Shown here: piece after piece, positions 1 to 11,059 of the stretch
Layout of the letters: each line of letters begins with the position of its first letter
Position numbering within the stretch: position 1 is the stretch's first letter
Origin: Diplolepis rosae
Taxonomy: Eukaryota; Arthropoda; Insecta; Hymenoptera; Diplolepididae
Direction: 5' to 3'
DNA: 64,000 nucleotides
Assembly: GCA_030998225.1 (NCBI GenBank)
Contig: JAPYXD010000686.1
Coordinates: 434,001 to 498,000 of the forward strand
Position numbers and translations under genes: made by a program
The notes under the pieces: model-generated
The model's database searches: none
What the model saw: only the letters and a program-made list of their open reading frames with translations
What the model was told of the DNA's origin: nothing

Positions 1-660
1 CTGTTTCGTTCGGTTTGAGCAACTCATAATACATGACACCAAGCTGATCCCACCAGATACACAACAAGTGATTTTTTCATGGATATTTGATTTCCGTCGT
101 CGAGTTGTTACGCTCAGCCTCGGACAATATCCGACTCTCGTACGCGATTGCGCGTTGCTGACCATCTTGTGTCTGAATGACGACCACACCCAGCCCCGAC
201 TCGCTCGAATAGTCTGTACGCAGAATGGCAATCCGAAAATAGGGTATGCCAACACAGGTGAAGATACTAAAGCGTTTTTGAGGGTTACGAACGCCCTTCC
301 CTGATCGTGGTCGATTAACTGATCAGAAATTTTAACGGACTCCTCGCACACTCTAGGCCACATTCGATGATTTTTCTGCTCAATCAGCGGGTACCCCTGA
401 GTGTCGATAATATGTTCGACAACCTTGCTGGAGGCAATTTCTCAGGCTGGGGCGGAATAAGCCGATTAAGGAAGACCTGAAGTTGACGCTTCTCCGTATC
501 CGTAATCAATGCGATACCCCTACAAGTATCGAGGTCATCACTGAATTTAGAATCAAAGGCAAACTTAATGATTGGGTTATCCGCCAGTTACAGTTGCCTG
601 CCTTTAGAATAAATGACCAGACTGAATTTCGTTACGAAATCCATGTCCAATAAACAAGAG
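1..660 (-). pseudogene. Ty3/gypsy pol remnant (protease end, RT start, RNase H)
   Basis: Minus-strand reading of a decayed Ty3/gypsy polyprotein. Around 241-300 it reads GRAFVTLKNALVSSPVLAYP, the standard start of the gypsy RNase H region. About 60-215 then reads SGLGVVVIQTQDG and AERNNSTTEIKYP, the RNase H core and the Tyr/Ser-Thr-Thr-Glu segment. Upstream, about 330-420 reads IIDTQGYPLIEQKNHRMWP, which resembles the Ile-Asp-Thr-Gly plus R-M-x-P start of gypsy RT. About 440-525 reads ITDTEKRQLQVFLNRLIPP, the helix before RT. Near 560-650 is a broken end of the retroviral-type protease. The RT fingers and palm, including Tyr-x-Asp-Asp, are absent: the RT start is joined almost directly to RNase H. 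Several frameshifts and stops are present. Family assignment is firm; it cannot be active. Confidence 0.8.
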
Positions 661-2000
661 TTATTTAACCCGTGCAATATAAGAATCGTCATTGCGTGAG
701 TGATACCACCAAGTGCCCCTAGTGTTCTGAGATGACTGAAAGTGAATTAATTTGTATCTCAGAAGCAAGATACTTCCCGAGATCTGTGATAAATCAAGGT
801 TCGATTGATTATAATTGTCGAGAATCAATGAGGGGTCAGTATCGTGAGTCAAATCAGGGTCGAAGAAGGTTTTCGTCCTAATAGAATTTACGTAGTCCTT
901 CTAAATCTGTGCCTCTACTAGGCACAGCTCGCTTGTCCCTATCATTTCACGGCCTAAAGTCCCTATTATGACCGACTTGATTGATTCCATGGTAATTACT
1001 ATCGCTGGTCTTCCTAGAACGCGACTTTATGTCATCCAGTTTTTTAATGATTTAAGATACCTACTGAAACAGTTTCGAACATTCTCTCGACGGTAGTCGC
1101 TAGGGTAGTTGACTGATTGTAGACGCCAAATTTGTTTCTGATAGAGCTTGGCCTTTTATCACCCGAATATGTGCCAGTGCCAGCCTCGTTATCGACATGG
1201 CTAATCGAGGAACTAGGGTCCCACGCGATCTTACGCTCCCGCAATAGTGACGAGTGTGCGCCACGCTGGTAGTGAGCATAGAACTCACTTCCAGTGGTGT
1301 CGAACGGTGAAGGTGGCTCAATATCGCCTGAAGCGTAAATCCTGTCTAATGTAACTGCACTTCGTATATTTAATTTCATCGAGTGGCATAGTGAGTGACC
1401 ACTCAATCGATAATAATTCACTAGACGGGGAGGTGCATCTACCCCCAGACCTCTCTCAATTTGAGCCTGGCGATCCACCTGAACTACGGTAGGCGGGTTA
1501 GCCGGCCGTCTGAGTGAGGGTTGGAAGAGAGTTCCGGAGTTCTGGCTGCCGAGTTAGAAGGTATATGGCAATGTTCGTCCATGCTATCCTGAATATTACG
1601 TTTTCTGTGACTATCACAATTTCACGGACCGTATGGAATAACTCCACTTTAGTCACGTCAGAGTGCAGAAAGACTGTGCCTAATCTGCCCAGAATTGAAG
1701 TATCGTTTTTTAATGGTGAGTGGTTCCTAAAGAACGTTTTTAATCCCTCATCTCCCGGTGGAGTCTTACACTCTTTATTCCCCATATTTTTTCTGTTTTC
1801 CATTAGTACTTTTACCAGCGCATCGTGCGTAGAAGAGCGGGTTGGACTCATTCGGAACGGGTATATCCTCAGATCGCAGCTCTATCTCAGTTCCCTGTCA
1901 CTTCCCCGAGGCACAACCTCGGCTTGGTCAGTCCCGGAATACTCCGCTCACATACTCGCTGACTCATCCCCAGCGTCGCTGCCTGGGGCATAGATTCTTC
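661..2000 (-). pseudogene. Probable upstream gag/protease part of the same Ty3/gypsy remnant
   Basis: Open stretches on the minus strand at 1851-1498, 1478-1044 and 852-661 run in the same direction as the gypsy pol remnant and lie where gag and protease should be. They are separated by a frameshift near 1500 and stops near 900. I recognise no capsid or zinc-knuckle motif, so the gag assignment is inference from position. Base composition is more balanced than the AT-rich DNA that follows 2280, which also suggests a single transposon-derived block. Plus-strand open frames here (for example 1514-1993) look like shadows. Confidence 0.4.
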
Positions 2001-2355
2001 TCCATTCATGCACGGAGAGAAATAACTGGTGCCATGCACATGGAACTCACAAAGTGTTACACACATGTCGAATAACGATTGTGACACACGCAAATTCAAT
2101 TGTTTGACACTAGACAACATTCATGCTCTACCTATTAAATATTCCTGCGTGTAGCACTAGCGATTCGGAGTTCGAACACGTGGACGCTGAGTATATGATG
2201 CATGGCTTTCTTCATGTTCCAAATGCTTCAGCTTCACGTGCGGTGCACGTGAATCTCAAGCGTTTCCAAGGCGTATAGTTATAAAAAATACATCTGCAAA
2301 TAAAGATAACAGGAACGTTCCTTATACTGGTCCATTACATAACGTCATACGTCAC
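2001..2355. other. Intergenic, no gene seen
   Basis: Transition from the gypsy remnant to AT-rich sequence. It may contain the outer end (5' leader or LTR) of the gypsy element, but I could not find a matching LTR or a primer binding site. Confidence 0.4.
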
Positions 2356-2869
2356 AAATATGTTTTGTAAAAAGAATGAATGCTGAAAAACTTTCGAATA
2401 AATGAGATATCTGCGTCATGAGTGAAACAAAATCATTTGCCATAATTTGTCCAGTTTCCAGTATGTGCGTCGATTTCCTTTGGCAGCATGAACTATACAA
2501 TTGTCTCTAATGGTCAATTACTATAAATACTCTGTATTCAAATAATAATAATTTATTATTCAAACATGCTTCATAACAAAGTCATTCATATTACCTCTTT
2601 TCAGATAATAAATTAATTTTTTTGGTAGTATTTACTGAAATTATTACCTGAAACGAAACGTATATCCCAAAGAACAACGAACTTTTGCACTTCTTCACTA
2701 TATTTGATTGCATAAACAATTATTGTTATTGATAAGTACAATAATTATAGTGAATGACCGTTAGTAAACGTAAAGAATAAATAGTGAAACAAACTGTGGA
2801 TAATAGACTAACTTTCCCAATCTTCAGCAGAATACATATAGACTCAGTAGATGGTCGAGAAAATCATGA

Positions 2870-4005
2870 CGTCCTCCTATTTTTTCAATTTCCAATCCTA
2901 TAATCAATAGAGGAAACTTTTACGAAGAAAAGGAATCGTAGAAGAAATCTCGTGTTAAATGTAAAGTTAGTCATTTATCATTCTTAATTCATCACACATG
3001 AAATGAAATGAGGTTTCAGCTTCATATTGCATAAAGAAATAACCATTAGAATTCCATAGAGGTTGAGATTTCGTTGTTCGCGTAGTTGAAATAAATTCGT
3101 TTGACTTGACAGAAATTTAACTTTCTAAGCGCACGCTATGGGATAAACCGTCTCACAATTTTTGTTAACCAGCTCGAAATCGAACCCCGAAGCAAGTAGT
3201 AGATCAGAGGAATAGAGGCAATGAACTGCATGTGCGGCGAACTCCTAATTTGAAGTTTGAATTATTTCTCATAAACCAATGAGATTGAATTATGTATCAT
3301 AAATTTTTCTTCGCAGAACATTTCATATGAGTAGAATGCATTATATGAAAACGAGGGTTGTGAAATGTTCGTAAGGCAGCAATATTTTCAATAAAAATGT
3401 AATCTGAAGCATTCAATATAAATAAAGCATACCACGTTAGAGAAGAGATTAGGAGATAAATATACTCAAATTCAGTATGTTGTAACTGTGCTTTTTAAGC
3501 ATGTAGTCTTAATTCTTAATTATCCACATTTTTTGTACATCCAGTGCTAAGTCTATTACGTTACTCTTTAGAAAATAACTCGTTATGGTCACGCAGCTTT
3601 TCTAGAAAACGCAATTCGTCCAGTTTCCGTTACTTTTTTGGAAATCAAGTAACTTTTTATATAAATTGATGGAGAATACCTTTACGAACAAAAAGAATCG
3701 TATAAGAAAGCTTGAGTTGAATGGTAAGTTGTTTTATTAAGCATGGAAAAAAATCTAATTTTCTGAAAATAAGTGTCCAATAAATCGCTCAGTTTCTCCT
3801 ATTTGAACGTTATTTCTCATTCGTAATTTATTACATATAATAATGCGAGGTTCTAGCTTCATAACGCAAAAAGAAATGACCATATGAAATGCATAGTAAT
3901 TAAGATTTCGCTGTTTTCGTAGTTGCATAAATTCGAATAACTTGCGAGAAATTGAACTTTCTGAGCGCAAGCTATGGGATAATCTTCTCACATTTTTTCT
4001 TGGCT
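2870..4005. repeat. Diverged direct repeat pair, period ~0.75-0.8 kb
   Basis: About 2870-3180 and 3625-4005 share an ordered set of blocks: a TTTTACGAA..AAAAGAATCGTA motif, then an AATGNGAGGTT(C/T)AGCTTCATA block, then AACTTTCT(A/G)AGCGCA(C/A)GCTATGGGATAA and TCTCACA. The copies are only moderately similar and carry indels, so the duplication is old. Both lie between the inverted arms at 2356-2640 and 5275-5565. No coding potential is evident in either. Confidence 0.65.
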
Positions 4006-4214
4006 GCATTGATGTGACTGATATAGCACTGCATGTACAAAAAATGTTGTCAAAAAACGACCATTTTTCTTAATGCGAGGAACGTATGGTGTTCTATATA
4101 TGCCATGAAGAATTTGGATATTAATCAAGAATAATTATTTAAAGGAGCACAATTACAAAAAACTCAGTTTTTTAAATTTTCTTATCAATTTTTTCTCCAA
4201 CATGACCATCGTTT

Positions 4215-4815
4215 TCATGTACTAGTGGCACGGTGCATTGTCTTAATGAAACAGCACTTTTCTCTTATGCATGTGAGGCGTTTTTTCTTGATTTCTGCGC
4301 TCAATCGATCCAGTAATGCCATGTAATAGTCTCTGTTAATGGTTTCACTAGCTGCTGTCCACTTAAAAAACGATATTTTTGTTTCGGGTATGTAGCGGTG
4401 GATCCATGTTTGATCCATTGTCACATACCGGCGCAGAAAATCCTTTTTACCTTGCTTCAACAGCTCCAAACAGCGCTCTAGATCATCCAAGTTTTGTTGT
4501 TTTTGGGAAGGTGTGAGCAAACGGGGCGCACACTTCAAAAACAGCTTATGTATCCCCAAGGATTCGTGCAAAATTGTAAACACACTACCTTCTGGTATCT
4601 TTAAGGTGTCAGCTATCTCACGCAACTTTAATTTACGACCGCCTAAAACTGTTTTGTGCAGTTTTGTTATGTTTTCCGGAACAACTGCTGATTGATGTTG
4701 ATTTCCCTGATGAAGAGTCCCTATAACGTTTATCGAGACACCGATTTGCTTAAACAGTAACTTTTCCCACCAAAAAGCAATGTTTACTTAAGACTCGAAA
4801 CTCTTTTTTATCCAT
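4215..4815 (-). pseudogene. mariner (irritans-type) transposase, internally deleted
   Basis: The minus-strand start ATG is at 4815-4813 (MDKKEFRVLSKHCFL). A stop follows about 20 codons later, and the frame reopens as KLREIADTLKIPEGSV (helix-turn-helix), PRLLTPSQKQQNLDDLERC and DFLRRYVTMDQTWIH. In mariners the last motif is normally MDETWIH and carries the first catalytic Asp; here Glu has become Gln. Some 40 residues that normally include the second catalytic Asp are missing between KWTA and INRDYYMALLDRL. The C-terminal DNAP motif that carries the third Asp is frameshifted. Family usual length is about 345 residues; only about 200 remain. A second fragment of the same family is at 24490-24690. 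Confidence 0.9.
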
Positions 4816-5572
4816 TGTTTTGAAAATGATAAAAGTTGCTTCACCAAAACCTCTGTAACTTCTGAACTAAAAGTCAGATTGTCATTAATTTTTCACACTT
4901 AACGTTTGAAGGTTGGTACTATTCAAAAATCATAGAGATTTTCCAACTTATTTCCATTCATTTGATTATTTAAACTAATTATATAAACGAAGGCATCATG
5001 TAGGAATTTTTCAGTGGGTAAGCTCCGTTTCTTTATAAGAGTTAACAGTAAATCATTTACTCATGGTAATTTACTATAGATATTATATTTTTCAATAGCT
5101 ATCATTCATGATTTAAACTTTACTGAACGGGTGCAAAATTCCGCTGTTATTCAGTATATAAGTTTTCCTTCTTTAGAAAAATTAGTTATGAACCTCTCTC
5201 TAACGGTCTTCTGCCATTAAGACTGTGCTTCTCATTAAAAATTGTTCGTTATATAAACAAATTTATGATTTTACTATATTTACAATAATAATGCCAAAAA
5301 AAAATAAAATTTATTATCTGTAAAAAGGTAAAATGAATGATTTGGTTATGAGGCTTGTTTTAATAATGAATGATTATTATATAGATTTTCTATAGTAATT
5401 GACCATTATTAGAGACAAATGTATAGTTTATGCTGCTAACAAAAACTGAACGTACATACTGAAAACTGGTTAAATGATGGTAATTGATTTTGTTTTACTT
5501 ATAATGCTAATATCTTATTTATTCCAAAGTTTTTTTAGCATTTATTCTTTTTACAAAACATATTTGATGTTT

Positions 5573-7990
5573 CAAAAGATAAATAATTATATTTTGTGGC
5601 GAACATTTCTCTAATTCGTTCCTTATTGTAAAAACCCTATTCTTTAAAAAATTAATATGATTAGAGATCAAATAAAACTCACCAGTCCTACTGTTTTTAT
5701 GAATTAATTTTATCACGCATGCATGATTATACATGCATATTAATTATTGCAGCTATGTGCATACATCTGCTCCGAATTTACTATTTACTATTTTTTCGTA
5801 CTCGTTCTTGTCCGCGTTTAACTTATAATTTCGTTTTTTATTTCGTTTAGATTGTAAATTGTAGTATTTTTAAAAGTAAATTTCGGCCTATTTTGAATAT
5901 ATTTCGCTTTTTGTGCGATTCTGAATTCTAGCGTTTTGAAAGCAATTTAGACATGCTTCAGCTCAAAATTGCTTGTTAAAATTTGTAATTGGGTTACATT
6001 GGGGGGGGGGGGGGAATTTTCGCGCTATAAAATTCGTTATTTTACTGAGCGGTAAGATATAAAAAAAACTCACGTTTAAATATTTTGACAGAATAAATTT
6101 CGTGTGTGAAAATCCTGGAAATTTTCCACAGGACGTATGGTCCAATTTTCGGCAATCCTAAAGGAATAGAAAACCCGTTGCTGCGCTGTAAGTTCCCCCC
6201 TTCTGGTTTTAGGAAAAAATCCCCTACCTCTGAAAATAAAATAGCTGTGACTTGTGGGCTGATTACAGGTCATGTCGACCAAATCGCGATTCAACGCTAC
6301 CATCACAACAATTTTCTTTCTATAAATTTCTACTGAGTCGGTAAAGCGCCCTATTGGGCTATGGCACCGACACAAGAATCCTTTTACTTTTTGTGAAATT
6401 CGCTTTTATCATTTCTCTTAAATTAAAAAGAACGAGTACTTGCGGCTCGAGGATTGAAGACGAAATTACGAGTTTTGTATTTATTGCCAATCGTTAATTG
6501 ACGATTTTTTTGAAAATTTCCACTTTTTGAATTCAAACGCGAGAATGGATGGATATTCAAGAAAATGAAACTCATAAGTCCCTATCTAGAGGATGGGCCA
6601 CGGTTCATTTGTGATCGTGTTCTCTGAAACAGTTCACCTGATTTATGGATGCAGGTGAACTCGAATGAGCCCACGATCTACTTAATCAGCTCCAAGTCAT
6701 TATCATCATTATTCAAAATTTGACACTTAAGTACCATGTTTGACCCTAGGGCAGAATCAAGAAAAAGAATTCTGAAAATATCTTAATTATTTTGCAAAAT
6801 ACTATAAAGACTCCAAGTACCTTCTAAATGAGACTAAAAAGTTTCTGAAATGTTATTGGATCTATAACTTAATATTAAATTATATTAATATTATTTTTGT
6901 TTTTTAAATACTGGAGGCTTGTATTCACACCTAAATATTGAGATTGACATGCGAAAAATATTACGTATTCCAAAAACTTTTCAGAGTATTTTATTCGAAT
7001 GAAATGTTTTCCAATGTTGCCTTATACCAGAGAAACCTTTCTTTATAATTTCGAGTATAAATTTAGTTATAATTTATGTATTGCTCAAGTATTCAAATAC
7101 TTAATTTTTTAAACTTGAATCTCTCGTTTTACCATTTCTTGATATACATTTTTCTCTAAATAATTTTCTAATTGAATAAGTTGATATGAGATCGGCTTTA
7201 TGTGTACACGCACGATATGCATAACAGACGGGCGTCTAATTGCCGCAAAGTAATTTTAAGGATAAGGAGTTGTCCGGACAAAGATATTCTCCTGACTGCT
7301 TTCAATGCCTCGAAATAGTTTTTCTTTCAACTGCGTTGAATATCTCAAACATTGGTGCTTTTGTAGACTGTGATTAATGGTGGAGGATAATGATGACTCT
7401 GAAATATTTGCAGTATGGCATGGTTTGAAAAGTAAGATTTCAATACTGAAAAATAGTTTATTATGCTACGTTTCTGAATCTCATGAAATAGCTCGTTTAC
7501 TGGGTAGCGTAATTTTTTGGCACTCAAGTTCATTTTTTCAGGTTATAATCCCAGATAACATCGTGAGGTTCATAGTTTGCGCAGATTACAATCACAGCTT
7601 GATGGATAACCCGCACGCGTGATGATGACGTACGCATCAGGTGTGTCGTCAATCGTGGCTCATAAAACTGGCACGCGTGCGTGTGGTGAAAAAATTTTCT
7701 TTACGCAAGCGCAATTGTTTATTGAAAATTAATGCTATTTAAAGAATTTGAAAATCTTTCTGTGGAAAAAAGACGCTTTCGACTGCCCTGGGATTCGAGC
7801 CCAGGTCTTTCGAATTAATGCCATTTATTCTAAATTTTGAGGGTTTTAGTAATTTTTCGAAGTCTTTTTTTCGGAAATATTTATTAAGCGTATGAATTTA
7901 ATAGAAAGTTATAAATATTTGATAATAATTATATTATCTTCTAATTATAGAAAGAAATTGATATTTTTGGAGAATAGAAATTGACAGTTT
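5573..7990. other. AT-rich, no gene recognised; 14-G run at 6001
   Basis: No open frame here has recognisable motifs. Notable are a pure run of 14 G at 6001-6014, a small stem (GTTCACCTG / CAGGTGAAC) near 6624-6660, and a short GC-richer patch near 7600-7700. ORFs at 6076-6375 and 7377-7622 overlap others on the opposite strand and look accidental. Confidence 0.5.
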
Positions 7991-8105
7991 TCATATTTAT
8001 AGGGAGAAAATAGAAATTTGAATTTTTGTATTAGGAAAATCGAAAATTGGCATTTGTATAGTTCGAAAATAGAAATTAATAGTGCTGGGAAAATCATCTT
8101 TCATT

Positions 8106-8437
8106 TTAAATTGGCAGTTTTTGGATAATTTTAAGTATCTGGGTATTTTTCGCAAGTAACTGTTCGATGGTTTTGTTCGTTTCGTCGGATCTTTCCTCTT
8201 CTTCGGAGAATTCGTCGTCGCCCACGATTTCTTCTTCGAATGTATCTTCCGTATCTTCAAAATTTCGATTTGAGTCGGATTCTTTTCCTTCGCTTTCTTC
8301 AGAGCGTTGTAATGCCTTCGCAGGCTTTGCTTTCTTCTTTCGAGCGCGCTGCTTCGTTGTTCGGAAAACTTCGAGGAGGTCACCTTTAAACTTCAATTTT
8401 CCTATTTCAGGAAAAAATCCGCTGTCTTGTGCTGACA
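8106..8437 (-). other. Charged open frame downstream of the DUF4806 exons
   Basis: A 110-codon minus-strand frame encodes a Lys-rich then strongly acidic, low-complexity segment, ending with a short amphipathic stretch (IEQLLAKNTQILKIIQKLP). It starts right at the likely splice acceptor (TTACAG at about 8438-8443) that follows the third DUF4806 exon, so it could be the true 3' exon. However, it is one base out of phase with that exon's donor. Either the gene has a frameshift here, or this is an exon of a neighbouring paralogue. No catalytic motif is visible. Confidence 0.35.
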
Positions 8438-10472
8438 CTGTAAATCCGAAAATAAAATTATTGTTTTATTGAAAAAAAGTATATTGAATTTTCTCCCTTA
8501 CAGAAAAGTACGTTGCAAATTCTTGTTTCGTCGAATTTTCTGGTCTTGCACCGAGCCAGGTAAATTCACAGATCAAATCATCGGTCATTATTCTCTTCAA
8601 TGACACGTTGAGATACTCTCGCAAAGACGATCCCCCCAAGTCTTTCAGGTAATTGTACTGGAAAAAAATCAGGGTAATAATATTTGTTTCATCGATGATA
8701 AAATCCTAAGTATAGATAAAAATGTTGTAAAAAATTCACAGAAGATTTAAAAAATGCAACCATAGCAACGAGCGTTTGAGAGTATATACTCTCAGAATGC
8801 TCTCGGAACGCTCTCAAAACGCTCTCATGTGTCAAAATCCTTTTAAAATTGCCTACTAAAGTAGAATGGCATCTAAAAAAACACGTTAAATCATCTTTTT
8901 TAACAACAAAATATTTTTTGCAAAGTATTTCGTTTGCAAAGAAATACTTTGTTGCAAAAAAAGATGATTTAGCGTGTTTTCTATACGTCATTCTACTTTC
9001 CTAGGCAATTTTAATAAGCTTTTGACACACGAGAGTATTTTGAGAGCGTTCCAAGAGCATTCTGAGAGCATTTTGAGAGTATACTTTCAGAATACTCTCA
9101 GACACTCGTTGCTGGGGTACTCAAATTTTCATGTATCGTTATTGTTTTATTAATGTAGCGCTTAACCCCTAGCGGACCCGTGTGAGAGAACGGTCATAGA
9201 ATACTCTGACCGTTCTCTGACTGTTCTATGACCGTTCTATGACCTCGCATTATTACGGCTAATATCGGTAAAAAAGACATTAAAAGCTTTGCAATTATGA
9301 TTCTGTGGCGAAATTTGGATTAGAAGGTGAAGCAATAAATACAATTATCTTATTTTTCAGCGATAAAAACTAGGAATACATCATGTACCTGTCATTGAAG
9401 GCAGTACAGTGGTTCACCATTTGCGGAACGTCTCCGCCAGTAGCAAACCTTCACGGTGGAGACGTTCCGCCAATTGTGAACCACTGCACTGCCTTCAATG
9501 ACAGGTATTATGTTTTTCTAGTTTTTATCGCTGAAAAATAAGATAACTGTATTTATTGCTTCACCTTCTAATTCAAATTTCGCCACGGAATCATAATTGC
9601 AAAGCTTTTAATGTCTTTTTTACCGATCTTAGTCGTAATAATGCGAGGTCATAGAACGGTCATAGAACAGTCAGAGAACGGTCAGAGTATTCTATGAGCG
9701 TTCCCTCACACGGGTCCGCTAGGGACAAGATTACTTTTTTCAGGTGTACTGCACAGTCGATAAACATTGCTATGTAAAAATGCTCATTCTAAATATCACA
9801 TTAAGATACTGAAAAATACTATTATTTGCGTGACCAACGAACTCACGATTTTTACGATGTCGTCTACTGATTCCGAATTTTCGATTGCTTCAAATTGCTC
9901 CAAAGTGGAAAGAGGAAATCCTTCTAGGGGATGGAAAAGGTTCCTTTTGAAGCGTTCTACCGATCGGTTCTGCAGAGCTTTAACGTCGGCTTTTACAGCA
10001 TCTATTCGAACTCCTACGTCTGTCATTTTCTCCTGGATTCCACTGAAAAACGAGCTTTAAATATCCATACATTTGAACATTTTCTTTTTTTAGCTTACGT
10101 GACTTTTTCGAGGATCTGCGTTAATAATTCTTTAATGACTGGGAAATCGATGACGTTCAGTTGCTTCGAATTTCCAAAATTGTTCGAAATGTTCTCGTCT
10201 CTGTTCGGCTCAAAAAAATTTGAATCTATATTGAAATTCATGGGAAGTTCTTTGTTGGCGTCATCACATGATTTGGGGACACTTTCGAAGTCCAAACCGT
10301 AGGTAAAAATATTATTCGATGAAACAGAGCTTGTGGAAGTAGTAATTGGGCTTTTTTCTGTGTAGTCCTTGGTCGTGTCGGAAAATTTAGAGTTTGTTGA
10401 ATCTTTGATCTCTTGAGACTTCGATTGAGATGCATTCTGAGGGTTAGCGCTTTTCTGAGTATGGTGTGACAT
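8402..10472 (-). CDS. DUF4806-domain protein, multi-exon
   Basis: Exon 1, from ATG 10472, ends at 10099 with donor GTAAGC. Exon 2 is 10042-9847 (acceptor TTTTTCAG, donor GTGAGT). Exon 3 is 8657-8502 (acceptor TTTTTTCCAG, donor GTAAGG). Phases agree between exons 1, 2 and 3. Exon 2 ends with GFPLSTLEQFEAIENSES, the entry motif of insect DUF4806 domains. Exon 3 carries YNYLKDLGGSSLREYL and RIMTDDLICEFTWLG, matching the Gly-Gly and Leu/Met-Thr-(N/D)-(D/E)-Leu..Tyr/Phe-x-Trp-x-Gly core. The N-terminal part is Ser/Asn/Lys-rich and low complexity. If the acceptor at 8438 is used in phase, translation ends 12 codons later at about 8402; the C-terminal half of the usual domain is not found. The function of this family is unknown; it is often expanded and transposon-associated in insects. 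Confidence 0.6.
8758..9117. mobile_element. Foldback element 1 in DUF4806 intron
   Basis: About 360 bp of near-perfect palindrome. Both arms contain GAGAGTAT..ACTCTC and GAGCGTT runs (the motif ACTCTC/GAGAGT recurs many times), a TAGAATG(G/A)C block, and AAATCATCTTTTTT flanking a short centre near 8930. It sits wholly inside the intron between DUF4806 exons 2 and 3. There is no coding capacity. Confidence 0.85.
9167..9724. mobile_element. Foldback element 2 in DUF4806 intron (558 bp)
   Basis: An almost complete hairpin: arms of about 270 bp run from CCCTAGCGGACCCGTGTGAG to its complement ending CGGGTCCGCTAGGG, with a centre near 9445. Outer arms carry iterated GTTCTATGACC / GGTCAGAG motifs; inner arms carry CAATGACAGGTA and GGAGACGTTCCGC. 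The arms differ at only scattered positions, so the insertion is young or the arms are gene-converted. No target duplication of convincing length was found at the flanks. Confidence 0.88.
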
Positions 10473-10793
10473 TGATTTTGAAGATGATTTGATATTTCGG
10501 GATATTTATACGAGTTTTCGTAGATCTTCCAACGTATTATTTGATGAAGCAAAGCTCGTGGAAGTAGTATTCGGCATTTTTTCCATGTGGACGTTAATCG
10601 TATCGGAGAATCTAGTGTTTCTTGAATCATCGATCTTTTGTGACTTCGATTGAGATGCATTCTGAGGAATAGCGCTTTTCTGAGAATGCAGTGAAGTTGA
10701 TTTTGGGGATGAGTTGGTATTTCGGGATATTGCTACGAGTTTTCGTGGATCCTCCAACGTGTTAGTCACGGATTTCCCACAAGATCTTTTCAT
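10473..10793 (-). repeat. Duplicated 5' segment of the DUF4806 gene, with stop in the joining codon
   Basis: The minus frame 10793-10506 (MKRSCGKSVTNTLEDPRKLV...) repeats the content of exon 1. Both copies contain a Leu-Glu-Asp-x-Arg-Lys-Leu-Val / I-S-R-N segment, a Q-K-S-A-x-P-Q-N-A-S-Q-S-K-S-Q block and a TSTS-ASSNN tail. At the junction the codon that is GCA in the upstream unit is TAA in the downstream unit (about 10506-10508), which separates the two frames. Either translation starts at 10472, or the gene has lost its original N-terminus. The upstream frame opens with ATG at 10793. Confidence 0.6.
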
Positions 10794-11059
10794 TTTAACC
10801 GGTAAAACTGAAAATATACCTGGCTAGCGTCCGGGATTATTATATGAAAATCATTCTTCCAAAGTGCACTTTAAGTGTTTAAACGGGACTAGCGTGGTTC
10901 TATCAGGGATCTTTTGAATCGAAGGTATGGACGCCTAACAGGGTTATGTTGAAAAGAGGATTTATATTTCAGAAGGTAACCGTTGTTGTCGAGCACATTT
11001 GATAAAAGGCCGGTGTTTTGATGAACAATTAAGTCGTAAGTGTATATTCGAATTTCGCA

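Larger units (their letters stand above)
2356..5565. mobile_element. DNA element with ~290-bp diverged inverted arms
   Basis: The left arm (about 2356-2640) and right arm (about 5275-5565) are diverged reverse complements. The outermost shared stretch is AAATATGTTTTGTAAAAAGAAT, followed by shared blocks such as ACTATACA-TTGTCTCTAAT-GGTCAATTACTATA and CAGATAATAAAT. The interior holds a dead mariner transposase and two diverged direct repeats (about 2870-3180 and 3625-4005). No clean target duplication was seen at the ends. The arms are much longer than mariner termini, so the mariner may be nested in, or captured by, a separate foldback-type element. Confidence 0.7.

Noticed and set aside
1044..1851. 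Minus-strand frames that at first looked like a mononegavirus polymerase fragment
   Set aside because: No conserved polymerase motif is present, and the frames lie directly upstream of, and on the same strand as, a clear gypsy pol remnant.
6001..6014. 14-G homopolymer as a regulatory G-quadruplex
   Set aside because: A single pure run is common in such genomes and its length is prone to sequencing error.
7786..7806. GGGATTCGAGCCC, resembling a tRNA T arm
   Set aside because: The loop does not fit the G53-T54-T55-C56 pattern and no acceptor or D arm can be folded around it.
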